DNA from: Micromonospora coriariae
Lineage (GTDB): Bacteria; Actinomycetota; Actinomycetes; Mycobacteriales; Micromonosporaceae
Assembly: GCF_900091455.1 (NCBI RefSeq)
Contig: NZ_LT607412.1
Span: 1-64,000, forward strand
DNA length: 64,000 nucleotides
Reading direction: 5' to 3'
Shown: positions 8,799 through 17,658 of the stretch, piece after piece
Layout: each line of letters begins with the position of its first letter
Position numbering within the stretch: position 1 is the first letter of the stretch
Notes under the pieces: generated by a model
Databases searched by the model: none
What the model saw: the letters and a program-made list of their open reading frames with translations, nothing else
What the model was told of the DNA's origin: nothing
Program-made: the position numbers and the translations under genes

Positions 8799-9231
8799 CC
8801 GCCTGCTGCCCGCCGATCGTCGGCCAGGTGCAGCCGAAGCACCGGGCGCCCCTGCATGCAAGGACCCGGTTCAACTCGTACCGAGCCTCGCGCTGCCTCC
8901 TGCGGCTCGCTACCGACTCACCTACAACGGCTGGCCTGCTTCTGCTGCTCGGCGGCCCGCTTCTGCAGCAGCGCCGCCGGGCTGAGGCCGGCGGGGATGA
9001 CTCGCTGGTGCCCCTGTTTTACCGTTCGCACGCGTCGCGAGTCGGGGTAGCCCCTGCGCTGTGCGACTACCGCGGCTATAGACAGTTGCCGTTGGGAGAA
9101 GGCCATCTGTCCGGTGGACGTCGGCACCTCCAGGCACTGACTCCACGTAGCCGACCCGCCCACACCGCGTCGAACCGACCGACAACAAACAGCGCACGGA
9201 GCGGACGATCACCGGCTGGCGACATGCCGCG
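8799..9231. other. Gap without a supported gene
   Basis: A minus-strand frame at 8918-9163 contains a basic, repetitive tail (PAGLSPAALLQKRAAEQQKQ) that might be a remnant of a DNA-binding protein, but it has no supported start or homology. I see nothing else. Confidence 0.25.
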
Positions 9232-9480
9232 ATGACCGTGTTTGCTCTGGCACAGCTCGCGATCCACGACCGGGACCGCCCGTACGCCGGGCGTTCATGA
9301 AGTAGTACCGGGGACTCCTCGCCGCCGACGAAGCGCCGGAGCGCCTGACAACAGGAGAAGGTCATCCCGATGGCGTCCGAGAACAGGCAACACTTCGAGC
9401 GCTGGGCCTGCTCCCCTGAATACCGGGAGCCTTCCGGGGACCGGGCGTCCGCGACGGACAGCCCGGTCCTCGGGGTCGGG
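9232..9480 (+). pseudogene. DUF1330-like protein, frameshifted remnant
   Basis: The start MTVFALAQLAIHDRDR matches the beginning of DUF1330 proteins (dimeric ferredoxin-like fold). After a nonsense or shifted section, YYRGLLAADEAPE appears in a second frame, and RQHFERWACSPEYREPSGDR in a third. These correspond in order to the middle and C-terminal strands of a family member of about 95 residues. Several small indels make it non-functional. Confidence 0.55.
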
Positions 9481-10019
9481 GCGGCCGGGCTGCCCTATAC
9501 ACCGAGCGACGCGTCAGCATCTGCCCACCATCGGCAGGGTGCAGGCTTCATCGCCACCGAGGTCCTGGTGTCGGAGCGCGCCGACGGGCACTGCATTGGT
9601 TCAGCCGAGTGGGCCGCCGCGGTTACCACCATCCAAAAAGCAGCGAAAAGGATTGGCAGGCCCGGGCCACCAGGGCCACCCCCGCTCATCGACGTCTCCG
9701 GACGTCCCTCCGGACGCAAGCGGTCACGATCCGTAACACTCGGATCGGGCCAGATCCGGATGGCACACCAAGATACCTGGATGTGCGCCCCGGCCATTAC
9801 GGTGCCGTGCGTCGGTCAGTAGCGCGAATCCCGTAACGGCAAGGACAGCGGTGGATGTCACGATGGCGTCCACGTGAGACCCTGTTCAAAGTTGATCTCT
9901 ACTCAAGACTGCTTTGAACAGGGGCTTCACGCGATTCGGCAGCAGAGCTCGAACATCAGGGTCAGCGAAATCAGACCTATGCGCTACTACATATGGCACT
10001 ACCGGTTGTAGGAAATGGT
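9481..10019. other. Gap holding a perfect 12-bp inverted repeat
   Basis: No gene is supported. The notable item is the inverted repeat at 9880-9923, listed separately. Confidence 0.3.
9880..9923. repeat. Perfect 12-bp inverted repeat
   Basis: CCCTGTTCAAAG at 9880-9891 and its exact complement at 9912-9923 flank a 20-nt spacer. No T-run follows, so it is not a typical terminator. It resembles two abutted insertion-sequence ends or a minimal MITE. Confidence 0.6.
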
Positions 10020-10240
10020 TTACTGCCCGGGCGTCAGCGCCGGGCTGTTGTGATAGGCAGCGATCAGCCACTGGCCGTCCCGCTTCTCGAGGACCCAGGT
10101 CGCGTTCACCTTGGCTGTGTCCGGAACCTCGGTCTCGCCGGCGAACAGGATGCCGGATTCGCTGACGACGATCGCGGCGTCCCGGCCGACGAAGCGGAGG
10201 CTGGGCTGCTTGTTGTAGGTCGAGCTGCCCTTGAGTGGTC
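10020..10240 (-). pseudogene. C-terminal half of a SnoaL-like (SgcJ/EcaC type) protein
   Basis: The last 70 codons (SLRFVGRDAAIVVSESGILF, ETEVPDTAKVNATWVLEKRD, GQWLIAAYHNSPALTPGQ) match the second half of SgcJ/EcaC-family NTF2-like proteins, including the conserved TWVL...DGQW and AYHN elements. The N-terminal half is missing. In its place the frame continues into a transposase fragment, so it looks truncated by an insertion and deletion event. It may still be translated as a fusion, but is unlikely to fold. Confidence 0.65.
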
Positions 10241-10257
10241 CCTCGAAGGCCAGGGCC

Positions 10258-10385
10258 ATGCTCTCGCGGTCGCGGCGGCGGTCGCCGAGGGGGACGTCGG
10301 GCCAGGGCAGGGATTTGAGCTGGGCGAACAGGGTGGGCTGGTTGCCTTTCGTGGGGATCATCAGGTGGGCGCCGCAATGCGGCTG
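10258..10385 (-). pseudogene. ISAs1-type transposase fragment
   Basis: The segment HCGAHLMIPTKGNQPTLFAQ followed by LKSLPWPDVPLGDRRRDRES corresponds to the KGNQPTLxAQLxxLPW region of ISAs1-family transposases, about 40 codons. It is fused in frame to the truncated SnoaL-like gene. Neither the aspartate upstream nor the glutamate downstream is present. Confidence 0.65.
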
Positions 10386-10499
10386 CACAACCGCCGAGGT
10401 GGGGCCGGCCGGGCTGCCCGACGATTGCCGGGCGACGATGCCGGCGCTGCCGGCGAAGTGGTTCATGTTTCTGTACGCCTTGAAGGCGGCCCGCAAAGC

Positions 10500-10770
10500 G
10501 GGCCGCGCCGGCCCGGCCCCGGCCTGCTGGCGACCTCCGGCCGGCATCGGCCGGGCCGGCCGGCCACGCTTGGAGCGACCAAGCCCTTGAAGACCTCGGG
10601 GCTTCGCCCCGAACCCCAACCCTCCTCAGAGATGCCGCCGCAGATCACCTCGCCGGGCACCACAAGGGCTACCAGCCTCCCCGGGCGGGGACCAGGTCGT
10701 ACGTCCAGTAGGGTGCTCCACCTGGTCCCCGTCCGGGGAGGCTGGACGGTCTGCGACTGCCCGACGAGGA
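10500..10770 (-). repeat. Interspersed hairpin repeat, copy 1
   Basis: Read on the minus strand it opens with TCGTCGGGCAGTCGCAGACC. It continues with a 26-bp inverted repeat (one mismatch) around a 22-nt loop, then CTTGTGGTGCCCGGCGAGG, then GGGTTGGGGTTCGGGGCGAA with a small GC hairpin, and ends in GTGGCCGGCCGG. The same order is found at 17647-17892 and, interrupted, at 46984-47280. Between copies 1 and 2 the hairpin arms differ at positions that keep base pairing. It lies between the MFS gene and the chimeric SnoaL/ISAs1 remnant. Confidence 0.8.
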
Positions 10771-10966
10771 GATCCGCTTCAGCGCTAGGCGCCACGCTTC
10801 GAGCAATCCGCTCTGTCAGGGGGGTGGTGTGCCAGTAGCGCCTGGGGTGCGATGAGCATCTTTCGACCGCTGCTGGGAAGTTGTGCAACAGGTGCCAGCG
10901 CTCGACGAGCCAAGTGAAGGCGGGCGCCTAAGCCGGCCTGCCGGCTCAATCCTGGAAGTCCACGCC

Positions 10967-12304
10967 TCATGGGCCGGTTGTCGTGAGGTGGGGCTGGATC
11001 TGGTCGGGGCCGTCGAGGTGCTCTAGAGAACGCACTGCCGGGATCGGCGAGGGAAGCAGCCATAGCACGCACATCGTCCCCCCGATCGCCGCGATCCATA
11101 GCGTCGGGCGGAGGCCGAGCCAGGTACCCAGGGCTCCGCCCGTCAGGGCGCCCAGCGGACGGACGCCGTAGTTGATCGTCGAGTACGCGCCGACCACCCG
11201 GCTGCGCAGGGCGTCGGGGATCACGGCGGCTTTGAGCGTGTTGAGGTTGACGTCGAAGAGCATCACGCCGAGCGCGGAGATGAACTGCGCTCCGCCGACC
11301 AGGACTGTCCGCAGCCAGAGCGGCCCATCGGCTACGGCGACCAGCGCGATTGGGGCCGGGAAGACCACTGCGCCGATCACGATGCTGCGGCCGATCCCGA
11401 TTCGGGCAGACAGTCGGGGCGCGGCGACCGCGCCCAGCAGCCCACCGAGCGCGCCGGCCCCGAGCGCGAGGCCGAGCAACCCGGCGGGGATGTCGAGTGT
11501 ACGGCTGGCGAAGAGCACGAGCAGGGTGACAAACATGAAGGTGAAGTAGTTGCTGGTTGTCGCGCAGGCGAGGCTCGCCCGGAGGACGGGATGGCCGAGC
11601 GTGAACCGGAGCCCGTCCCAGGCCTGCCGCCACAGTCTGGCGGTCCCGGGTCCGCCCTCGTCGCCAGTCGCATGCGTCACCCGGATCCGGCCGATGCCTA
11701 GCGCCGAGGCGAGGAACGAGACCGCGTCCACGAGCATTGCGACCGGCGCCGTCAATGTCTGGACCAGGGCGCCACCGAGGGCCGGGCCGGCGATGAAGGA
11801 GAGTGACCGGCTGCCGCTGAGCGCGCTGTTGGCAGCAAGATACTGGGAGCGGTTCACGAGCAACACGAAAAAGGCCGGGTAGGTCGTGTCGAACAGCACC
11901 GACGCGGCGCCGGTCAGCAGTGCGACGACGTAGAGCTGGGCTAGCGTGCCGGCGTCGAAGGCGAACGCCACCGGCACGGTCAGCAGCAGCCCACCCCGGA
12001 TCAGGTCTGCGGCCACCAGGAGTCGCTTCTTGCGGGCCTGACGATCCACCCAGGCGCCGAGGAAGACGGCGGTGAGGTTCGGCAGCCACACCAGCGCGGT
12101 CAGTACCGACACCTGAGCGGGCGTCGCGTCGAGAATCAGCACCGCGAGGAGCGGGAACGCCAGCTCGGAGATCCGGTCACCGAACTGCGAGACGCTGTGC
12201 GCGAGGAAGAACGACCGGAAGCCGCGCTCGTGGAGCAGCGTGCGGGGCGGCTTAGCTGGGCCGCTCACCGCTGCCCTGCCTCGTGCATTACGTAGCCCAT
12301 CCAC
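10967..12304 (-). CDS. MFS transporter
   Basis: A 445-residue major facilitator superfamily protein with about 12 hydrophobic segments, related to the EntS/macrolide-exporter branch (MFS_3 type). Visible features are FRSFFLAHSVSQFGDRISEL (helix 1), GAWVDRQARKKRLLVAADLI in the helix 2-3 loop, which carries the family's D-R-(K/R) motif, and RSRVVGAYSTINYGVRPLGA in the second half. It probably exports a small lipophilic compound, but the substrate is unknown. An alternative GTG start at codon 14 (VSGPAKPPRTLL) is possible, since the first residues show no homology. It appears to be monocistronic. Confidence 0.85.
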   Translation of the reverse strand: MDGLRNARGRAAVSGPAKPPRTLLHERGFRSFFLAHSVSQFGDRISELAFPLLAVLILDATPAQVSVLTALVWLPNLTAVFLGAWVDRQARKKRLLVAADLIRGGLLLTVPVAFAFDAGTLAQLYVVALLTGAASVLFDTTYPAFFVLLVNRSQYLAANSALSGSRSLSFIAGPALGGALVQTLTAPVAMLVDAVSFLASALGIGRIRVTHATGDEGGPGTARLWRQAWDGLRFTLGHPVLRASLACATTSNYFTFMFVTLLVLFASRTLDIPAGLLGLALGAGALGGLLGAVAAPRLSARIGIGRSIVIGAVVFPAPIALVAVADGPLWLRTVLVGGAQFISALGVMLFDVNLNTLKAAVIPDALRSRVVGAYSTINYGVRPLGALTGGALGTWLGLRPTLWIAAIGGTMCVLWLLPSPIPAVRSLEHLDGPDQIQPHLTTTGP

Positions 12305-12473
12305 ATGTGGCGAGACCCCGGTGCCTGGTCGGGTGCCCGGCGAGGAGATCCGGCTCCCGCTCCGTGTGGTTCACACGTCGGCCCCAAAGGGCTAACGGAT
12401 GCCGTGGGACAGATGTCGCAACCACGACCCCGATCGCAGACGCCATTCGCCTCGTCACGAGCGAGCACTGGCC

Positions 12474-12932
12474 CTATTCCTCACGCAGCACGAGCACGGT
12501 GTGTTCCTGCTCGCCGTGCCGAACCGTCCCGACCCGCTGAAAGCCGCATTTCTCCAGCAGCCGCACCGAACCCGTGTTCCCGGCAAAGGGATCAGCATAG
12601 AGCGGGCGGGTTTTCTCGCGGCGGAGAAAGAGCGTCAGCGCCTTCGTGCCGACGCCCCGCCCCCAGTGCCGGCGACCCAGCCAGTACCCGATGAAACGCT
12701 TATCCTGCTCCCACCAGGCCACGACATGACCAGCAGGTTCGCCATCCACGGTGACCGTCTGCACGAAGGCCAAGGGGTCTCCAAGCACCTTCGTGGCCCA
12801 ATGCGTCATGAATTTCTCTCGATCGCGAGGAGGAAACTTTGACCGTTGCGCGGCCTCCGGATCGCGCTCCTGCTCGTGGAACACCTCAAGATCTGCTTGC
12901 TCGACGTCTCTCAACCGCACAAGATCGCTCAT
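12474..12932 (-). CDS. GNAT family N-acetyltransferase
   Basis: A 152-residue acetyltransferase of the RimJ/RimL-like type. The acetyl-CoA pyrophosphate-binding loop is visible in GYWLGRRHWGRGVGTKAL (about residues 91-108), and NTGSVRLLEKCGFQRVGTVR is the usual C-terminal motif. The start MSDLVRLRDV at 12932 agrees with the family N-terminus. The acceptor substrate is unknown and the gene stands alone. Confidence 0.85.
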   Translation of the reverse strand: MSDLVRLRDVEQADLEVFHEQERDPEAAQRSKFPPRDREKFMTHWATKVLGDPLAFVQTVTVDGEPAGHVVAWWEQDKRFIGYWLGRRHWGRGVGTKALTLFLRREKTRPLYADPFAGNTGSVRLLEKCGFQRVGTVRHGEQEHTVLVLREE

Positions 12933-13585
12933 CGGGCAGAGCCTCACACGAGGCACTGACAAACTCGAAGGGATCGGAGGTGGCCTGACGGCAGTGTGTG
13001 ACAGGCGCCACATGACCGTTGTCGTCAAGCAATGATCACTTGGCTCGGGCTTGTTCCCGGTGTTGCCAGCTGGTGCTACAGCCGTGTGGCTGTACAGGCC
13101 TTCGTACAGCCGAGCCGACCGATGAGGGTCGGAGGAAAGCGGCAGGTTGGCGACCACTTCCGCGCCAGCGGTCGCGACGGGCACCGGCGTGCCATTAGCG
13201 TGCCATTGGGCGAGGACAACAGGGGCCAACCGACGCCACGAGAGACTGCCGAGACCAGGCCGCCAAGCCGGTGGCCTGCCGGACATCAACAATTCCCAAG
13301 CTGACGTTGACCGCCGCTGACAGCAACGGCTGACAGCAACGGCCCTGGACGCCCAGCGACGGACGAGGACAGTGGTAGCCGTAGAGCCAGGGACGCGAGC
13401 CGGATGCGGACGGTTCTGGACGGGGCCGCCGAGGCTACGGATCAGCGGGCCGGCCGGACCATCCACGGACCGGGGGACCAGGCGGGGACCGCACGTGGTG
13501 CGCGATGCTAAGCGGTACACCGTCGAGAGAACGGCTTGATCATGCGCACAGCGTGTGTGGCGTGCGGAAACGCTTAGCAAATCGT
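12933..13585. other. 653-bp accessory gap
   Basis: No intact gene. The stretch 13190-13270 repeats DNA found at 48481-48562 on the other strand; the rest shows nothing I can support. The gap ends at the tRNA-Pro fragment. Confidence 0.35.
13190..13270 (+). repeat. 80-bp repeated gene fragment, copy A
   Basis: Shares roughly three quarters of its bases with the reverse complement of 48481-48562. The core CCACGAGAGACTGCCGAGAC is identical in both. Translated, both read (P)RETAETRPP, so the repeat is probably a decayed piece of one mobile coding sequence. Confidence 0.6.
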
Positions 13586-13629
13586 CCTGGGGGTCAAGGG
13601 GTCGTCGGTTCGAATCCGGCCGTCCCGAC
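13586..13629 (+). tRNA. 3' fragment of tRNA-Pro(GGG), attachment-site remnant
   Basis: The 44 bases hold the end of the anticodon arm (CTGGGGGTCAAGG), the variable loop, a full T arm (GTCGG-TTCGAAT-CCGGC) and the 3' acceptor strand GTCCCGAC. They match the 3' half of an actinobacterial tRNA-Pro with anticodon GGG. No 5' half lies upstream, so this is not a working tRNA. Such 3' fragments are left when an element integrates into a tRNA gene, and a tyrosine-recombinase remnant begins about 110 bp away. Confidence 0.75.
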
Positions 13630-13740
13630 GGAGTTTCGGCAGGTCAGAGGCCTTGATTCACTTCGGCGAGTCGGGGCCTTTGCCGTTTCGTCTCACAATT
13701 TCTCACGTACGCCCGTACTGCTGAATTTCGGGCGCTCGAG

Positions 13741-14010
13741 TCATCCAAACAGCCCTGATTCGAGGTACTCGGCCGCCACCTTGAGGTGGCTGCTGTCGGG
13801 GTGGACGTAGACCCGCTTGGCGAGCGTGCCGCCGTCGGCGTGGCCGGCCCAGGCCGCGAGGACGACGTCGGGAACTCCGGCGCCGGCGAGGTAGGTCAGG
13901 CAGGCGTGCCGGGCGTCGTACGGTCGGACCTTGCGGACCCCGACCTTGGCCATCAGCTCGTAGACCCGGCGGCAGAGCCAGTCGGTGCGCTGCGGCGAGC
14001 CGCCGTGCGA
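13741..14010 (-). pseudogene. Tyrosine recombinase (integrase), C-terminal remnant
   Basis: About 85 codons of the catalytic C-terminus: RTDWLCRRVYELMAKVGVRK, RPYDARHACLTYLAGAGVPD, AAWAGHADGGTLAKRVYVHP. The R-H pair of the RHxxxT-like box is present (ARHACLTYL), as are the downstream His/Gly element and the nucleophile region (KRVYVHP). The arm-binding domain and the first arginine box are missing. It points toward the tRNA-Pro fragment, as integrases usually lie beside their att site. Confidence 0.75.
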
Positions 14011-14011
14011 C

Positions 14012-14068
14012 GGAGCGGGCGGTGCCGGCACCGACCACCACGAAATCCGCGTGTTCGGTTGTTGTCAT
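14012..14068 (-). pseudogene. GMC-type FAD oxidoreductase, first codons only
   Basis: An ATG at 14068 begins MTTTEHADFVVVGAGTA, the typical start of GMC/choline-dehydrogenase-like flavoproteins with the dinucleotide-binding GxGxxG. After about 19 codons the sequence changes into the integrase remnant. The flavoprotein gene was cut here by a rearrangement. Confidence 0.55.
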
Positions 14069-14119
14069 GATCGTGGCGGACTTGGGTACGGTGGGCGGGC
14101 ACGTGCGAGGAGGCTGGGC

Positions 14120-14640
14120 GTGACCGACGTTGTGCCGTAGATGGTCGTCGCCGCACCCATTCCGCCGTCGTCGCCGTCGCCGCAGTCGTGTTGGGGCTGC
14201 TCTCGTTCGCCGCCGACTTTGCCGGGGCTGTTGTCGGTCAGGTCGTGGTCGCGCTCACCAGGAGTGGCTTCGCCTGGGGTCTGGCGGCCTTCCTGTTCGG
14301 CCGTTCCGCCGCGGACGCTGGACGAGCCGCTGTCGGTGCTACCGGGCTGTTGGCGCTGGCCACGCTGGTCTACTACCTGCTTGTGCTGCTGGTCAGTCGT
14401 CGGTGGAGCGGGGGGTACCTGGAAGACGGCACGTCGGCCGACCTGCAGGTCCTGCGCTCCATTGCCATCATGACGGCAGTCCGGCTGATCGGTTCCCTTG
14501 TCGCGGGGCCAACGCTCGGCCTGCTTGGTGGTGCGTACGAGTGGGTGGAGTGCCGCGGGCGGCGCTGGCTGCTGGGGGCACGGCTGGGCTGCTGTCCGGC
14601 GAGGGCTGGCATTCGATTGTGGTGGCCTCGCCCTGGGTTG
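14120..14640 (+). pseudogene. Membrane protein, frameshifted
   Basis: A strong RBS (AGGAGG at 14108-14113) precedes a GTG at 14120, but that frame stops after six codons. One base away the frame reads DGRRRTHSAVVAVAAVVLG and then a good membrane protein: FAADFAGAVVGQVVVALTRS, GFAWGLAAFLFGR, ALATLVYYLLVLLVSRRWSG, VRLIGSLVAGPTLGLLGG. A second shift near 14540 restores a likely C-terminus (GTAGLLSGEGWHSIVVASPW). I infer one gene of about 165 residues with four or five helices, damaged by two indels. A shorter protein from a TTG or GTG near 14185 remains possible. Confidence 0.5.
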
Positions 14641-14652
14641 CCACTCCAGCGA

Positions 14653-14684
14653 GGTGGCGAAGGCTCTTGCGAGCCTTCGCCACC
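14653..14684. terminator. Bidirectional terminator-like hairpin
   Basis: A perfect 14-bp stem, GGTGGCGAAGGCTC with its complement, closes a TTGC loop. It lies between the 3' ends of the plus-strand membrane protein and the minus-strand S8-like remnant that ends at 14692, as expected for a shared terminator. Confidence 0.8.
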
Positions 14685-14691
14685 CGGTTGC

Positions 14692-15740
14692 CTACCTGAT
14701 GCTGAACGCGTCCATGACGGTCTGTTCGATGGTGTTGCCGTCGGCGTCGGCCGCCTTGGCCTTGATGCTGACCTTTCCGTTGGTGTCGGACAGTCGCGGG
14801 ATCCGATAGCTCCCGCTGTAGTCGCCGCCTCGCTTGGCGTGGACCTTCACCTGCTGCCAGGTGACCCCGCCGTCCGTGCTGATCGACAGCTCCAGGCCGG
14901 CGACCGGCGAGGTGTGCGGGAACTGGTGGTAGGCGGTGATCTTCAGCTCGTGCGAGCCGCCGGCCGTCACGGCGTTGGTGGGGTCGACCCCGCCGTCATA
15001 GCGCAGGAACAGCAGCGGCTCGGCGTGGCAGGCGACGCCGCCGTCGTCGGGACAGGCAAAGCCTTGCGGCCGTTGGTCCGCGGCCGGCGCCGACGATGTG
15101 AAGGTCCATGCCGTCGTGGTGGTGCCGGCCAAGTCGGTGGTGGTCAGCCGGTAGCGGTTCGCCTGCTCCGGGAGGACATAGGAGGGACCCCACAGCACGT
15201 TGAATGTCTGCGGTACCTCCTGCCCGTCCGCGGTGTACAGGTGGATGTTCTCCGGCACGAAGGCGTAGGCGCCGTCCTGGATCTCGGCGCTGGCGCCGGA
15301 GACCAGGTGCGTCAGCGGAAAGAACGTGTTGCCCTGCCGGCAGAACGAACAGAGCGAGACCGCGTTGTACAACTCGCTGCCGTCCCACCTGCCCGGCTGC
15401 GCCTGGAACAGGGTGGGCGACAACTGCGGTGCCCCAGGGACCCGCGGCTGATTGTCCCACCGCTGCGGTGCGCTCGGCCCCGCGCGGTCCACGACCTCCG
15501 TGGTCCTGTGACTGTGGTTATCCCACTGCATCCGGACCAGGTCGGGAGCGATTGGGCCCTTGTAGGTGGTGTAGCGGGTGCCCTCGGGGATCTTGGCAAG
15601 ATCGGTTCCGCCGGTGGCCATCACGTTCCTCCGGAACGCGGAATAGAGGAACTTGCTTTCGTTGGCCGGGGAACCGGCCACCGTCGTGTCGACCTCGGCG
15701 AGGTCGTTGTCAGTGAGCGTGGTGTGCAGGGACTCCGGGA
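14692..15740 (-). pseudogene. Secreted S8-type protein, C-terminal fragment
   Basis: The last 340 or so codons of a large secreted protein. The end, KVHAKRGGDYSGSYRIPRLS followed by VSIKAKAADADGNTIEQTVM, resembles the Ig-like C-terminal module of long actinobacterial subtilisin-family proteins. The preceding part (LFLRYDGGVDPTNAVTAGGS, NTFFPLTHLVSGASAEIQDG) also fits an extracellular beta-rich region. No catalytic domain, signal peptide or start codon remains; the upstream side runs into a fragment of an SDR gene on the opposite strand near 15740. Confidence 0.55.
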
Positions 15741-15744
15741 TCCG

Positions 15745-16089
15745 GCCCTCCTGGTAGCGGTGGCCGCCCTGGCGCTGACCGAGGATCGGCACGTCGGGGC
15801 GGCGTACACCCTCACCGGGCCCGAGGCCGCCAGCCAACTGAAGCAGGTACGGCTCATCGGGACGGCGATCGACCGCGACCTTCGGTGGGAGGAGCAGCCT
15901 CGTGCCGAGGCGCGCGAGTCTCTGCTGGCCGCGTGGGGCGATCCGGCGTTCGTGGACATGGCGCTCGACGGGTGGGCCGCCATGATCGACGCGCCGGAGC
16001 CGGTCACCACGACCGTGGAGCAGGTCACCGGAGTTCCGGCCCGCGAATTCCGGCAGTGGGCTCTCGACCACGCAGCGGACTTCCGCTAG
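15745..16089 (+). pseudogene. NmrA-like SDR, C-terminal fragment
   Basis: About 110 codons match the C-terminal part of atypical SDR/NmrA-family proteins: VAVAALALTEDRHVGAAYTL, GPEAASQLKQVRLIGTAIDR, TTVEQVTGVPAREFRQWALD. The Rossmann N-terminus is missing, cut at the junction with the S8-like remnant. The natural stop at 16089 is kept, 45 bp before the OYE gene, so the two were probably once an operon. Confidence 0.7.
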
Positions 16090-16134
16090 TCGCGCACCAG
16101 CCTCCAGTCAACCGATCAGATTCGAGGATTCAGC

Positions 16135-17256
16135 ATGCCAACATCGACCGCGGACCCCATCGCGGCACTATTTCGTCCGTTCACCATCGGCCGGCTCACC
16201 GTGCCGAACCGGATCGTGATGGCGCCCATGACGCGGACCCACTCGCCGGATGGCATACCGGGCCGGGACGTCGCCGCGTACTACGCCCGCCGCGCCGAAC
16301 ACGGGGCAGGACTGATCATCACCGAGGGCACGGTCGTGGATCACCCTGCCTCGGCGAACAGCCCGGCCGTCCCTCGCATCTTCGGCGCCGCGCCACTGGC
16401 CGGCTGGGCTCGCGTTGTCGACGCGGTGCGTTCCGCCGGCGGCCGGATCGTCCTGCAGTTGTGGCACGTCGGTACCGACCGCAAACCAGGTGATCTGCCG
16501 AACCCGAGCGTGCCACCGGTTGGCCCCTCCGGACTTTCCAGCAGCGGCGAGCCCGTCACGGCGCCGATGACACAGGCGCAGATCGATGACGTGATCGCGG
16601 CGTTCGCGCGAGGGGCGGCGGAGGCCGAACGCCTGGGCTTTGACGGCGTCGAACTCCACGGCGCGCATGGTTACCTCATCGATCAGTTCTTCTGGGAGCG
16701 AACCAACCGGCGTACCGACCGCTACGGCGGTGACCTTGCCGGGCGAACTCGGTTCGCCGCCGAGATCGTGGCCGCGTGCCGGCGCGTGGTGGCGAAAGAC
16801 TTTCCCATCTTCCTCCGCTTCTCCCAATGGAAGATGGACGACTACACCGCACATCTGGCGGAAACACCGGCCGAGCTTGAGTCGTTTCTCGCGCCACTGC
16901 TAACCGCCGGTGTCGACGTTTTCCACTGCTCGACCCGACGTTTCTGGCTACCCGCGTTCCCGGATTCGCCGCTCACGCTGGCCGGGTGGACCCGAAAGTT
17001 GTCCGGTCGCCCGACAATCGCCGTCGGCTCGGTGGGGCTCGATGGACCGGAGTTCCTAGACTCGATCCGCACCGGGGCAGGCGTTGGCAACGCCAACCTG
17101 GGCAGTGTCGTGCAACTACTGGAACGCGGCGAGGCCGACCTCGTGGCCGCCGGGCGTGCCCTGCTCGCCGATCCCGCCTGGACAGCGAAGATCCGCGACG
17201 GCCGGCACGACGAACTCGTGCCCTTCCACGTCCAAGCGCTCGGATCTCTCCAGTAA
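16135..17256 (+). CDS. NADH:flavin oxidoreductase, old yellow enzyme family
   Basis: A complete 373-residue FMN-dependent ene-reductase homologue with a TIM barrel. Recognisable elements are LTVPNRIVMAPMTRTHSPDG at the N-terminus, GFDGVELHGAHGYLIDQFFW (about residues 170-189) with the His pair that binds the substrate oxygen, TNRRTDRYGGDLAGRTRF, and a C-terminal phosphate-binding region (IAVGSVGLDG, VAAGRALLADPAWTAKIRDG). GAGGA lies just upstream of the ATG. These enzymes reduce activated C=C bonds with NAD(P)H; the physiological substrate is unknown. It is the one intact gene in the surrounding graveyard. Confidence 0.9.
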   Translation: MPTSTADPIAALFRPFTIGRLTVPNRIVMAPMTRTHSPDGIPGRDVAAYYARRAEHGAGLIITEGTVVDHPASANSPAVPRIFGAAPLAGWARVVDAVRSAGGRIVLQLWHVGTDRKPGDLPNPSVPPVGPSGLSSSGEPVTAPMTQAQIDDVIAAFARGAAEAERLGFDGVELHGAHGYLIDQFFWERTNRRTDRYGGDLAGRTRFAAEIVAACRRVVAKDFPIFLRFSQWKMDDYTAHLAETPAELESFLAPLLTAGVDVFHCSTRRFWLPAFPDSPLTLAGWTRKLSGRPTIAVGSVGLDGPEFLDSIRTGAGVGNANLGSVVQLLERGEADLVAAGRALLADPAWTAKIRDGRHDELVPFHVQALGSLQ

Positions 17257-17477
17257 CGCACCAATCCCGCCTGGCGGTCGCAGCGGGTTATGCGGAAGCG
17301 ACCCAACACTCCGGCCATTCCCTCACAGGGCCCCGCCCTCAGGTCGAGTAGCCCGGACGAGATTCACCTCCCCGGCTACTCGGCCTGGGGGCACGAGCCA
17401 TGATCAAATACACGCTCATCGGCATGTCCGGAAGGAACCGCACGCGGCTGACTCGGCCCCGGGTGTGGCCGCAGTCG

Positions 17478-17658
17478 TGTGTCTACGTGGTCGACGGGCC
17501 CTGCGCCGGTTCACCGTCACCGACGGCTGCGCGTTGCGCGGCGGCGAGGTCTTCGGCACCTGCGACACCGGCTCCTTTGACGGCGTACGCGTCGACGACG
17601 CGGGCCGGGTCTGCGTCGCCACGCACGACGGGCTGCACTGCTCCCACCCCGTCGGGCA
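17478..17658 (+). pseudogene. SMP-30/gluconolactonase-like, C-terminal fragment
   Basis: VYVVDG in one frame is followed, after a one-base deletion, by ALRRFTVTDGCALRGGEVFG, SFDGVRVDDAGRVCVATHDG and LHCSHPVG. These are the last blades of SMP-30/gluconolactonase beta-propellers, with the conserved FDGxRVDxxGRV element. The coding sequence stops where hairpin repeat copy 2 begins, so the repeat may have truncated it. Confidence 0.6.

Noticed and set aside
14211..14229. Inverted copy of the ISAs1-type end (GACTTTGCCGGGGC)
   Set aside because: It matches only in part and lies inside the coding sequence for a membrane helix (FAADFAGAVV), so chance is likelier.
14188..16089. One plus-strand gene of 633 codons
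   Set aside because: Its start is a membrane protein, its middle is antisense to the S8-like remnant and its end is an SDR fragment. A perfect terminator hairpin lies inside it.
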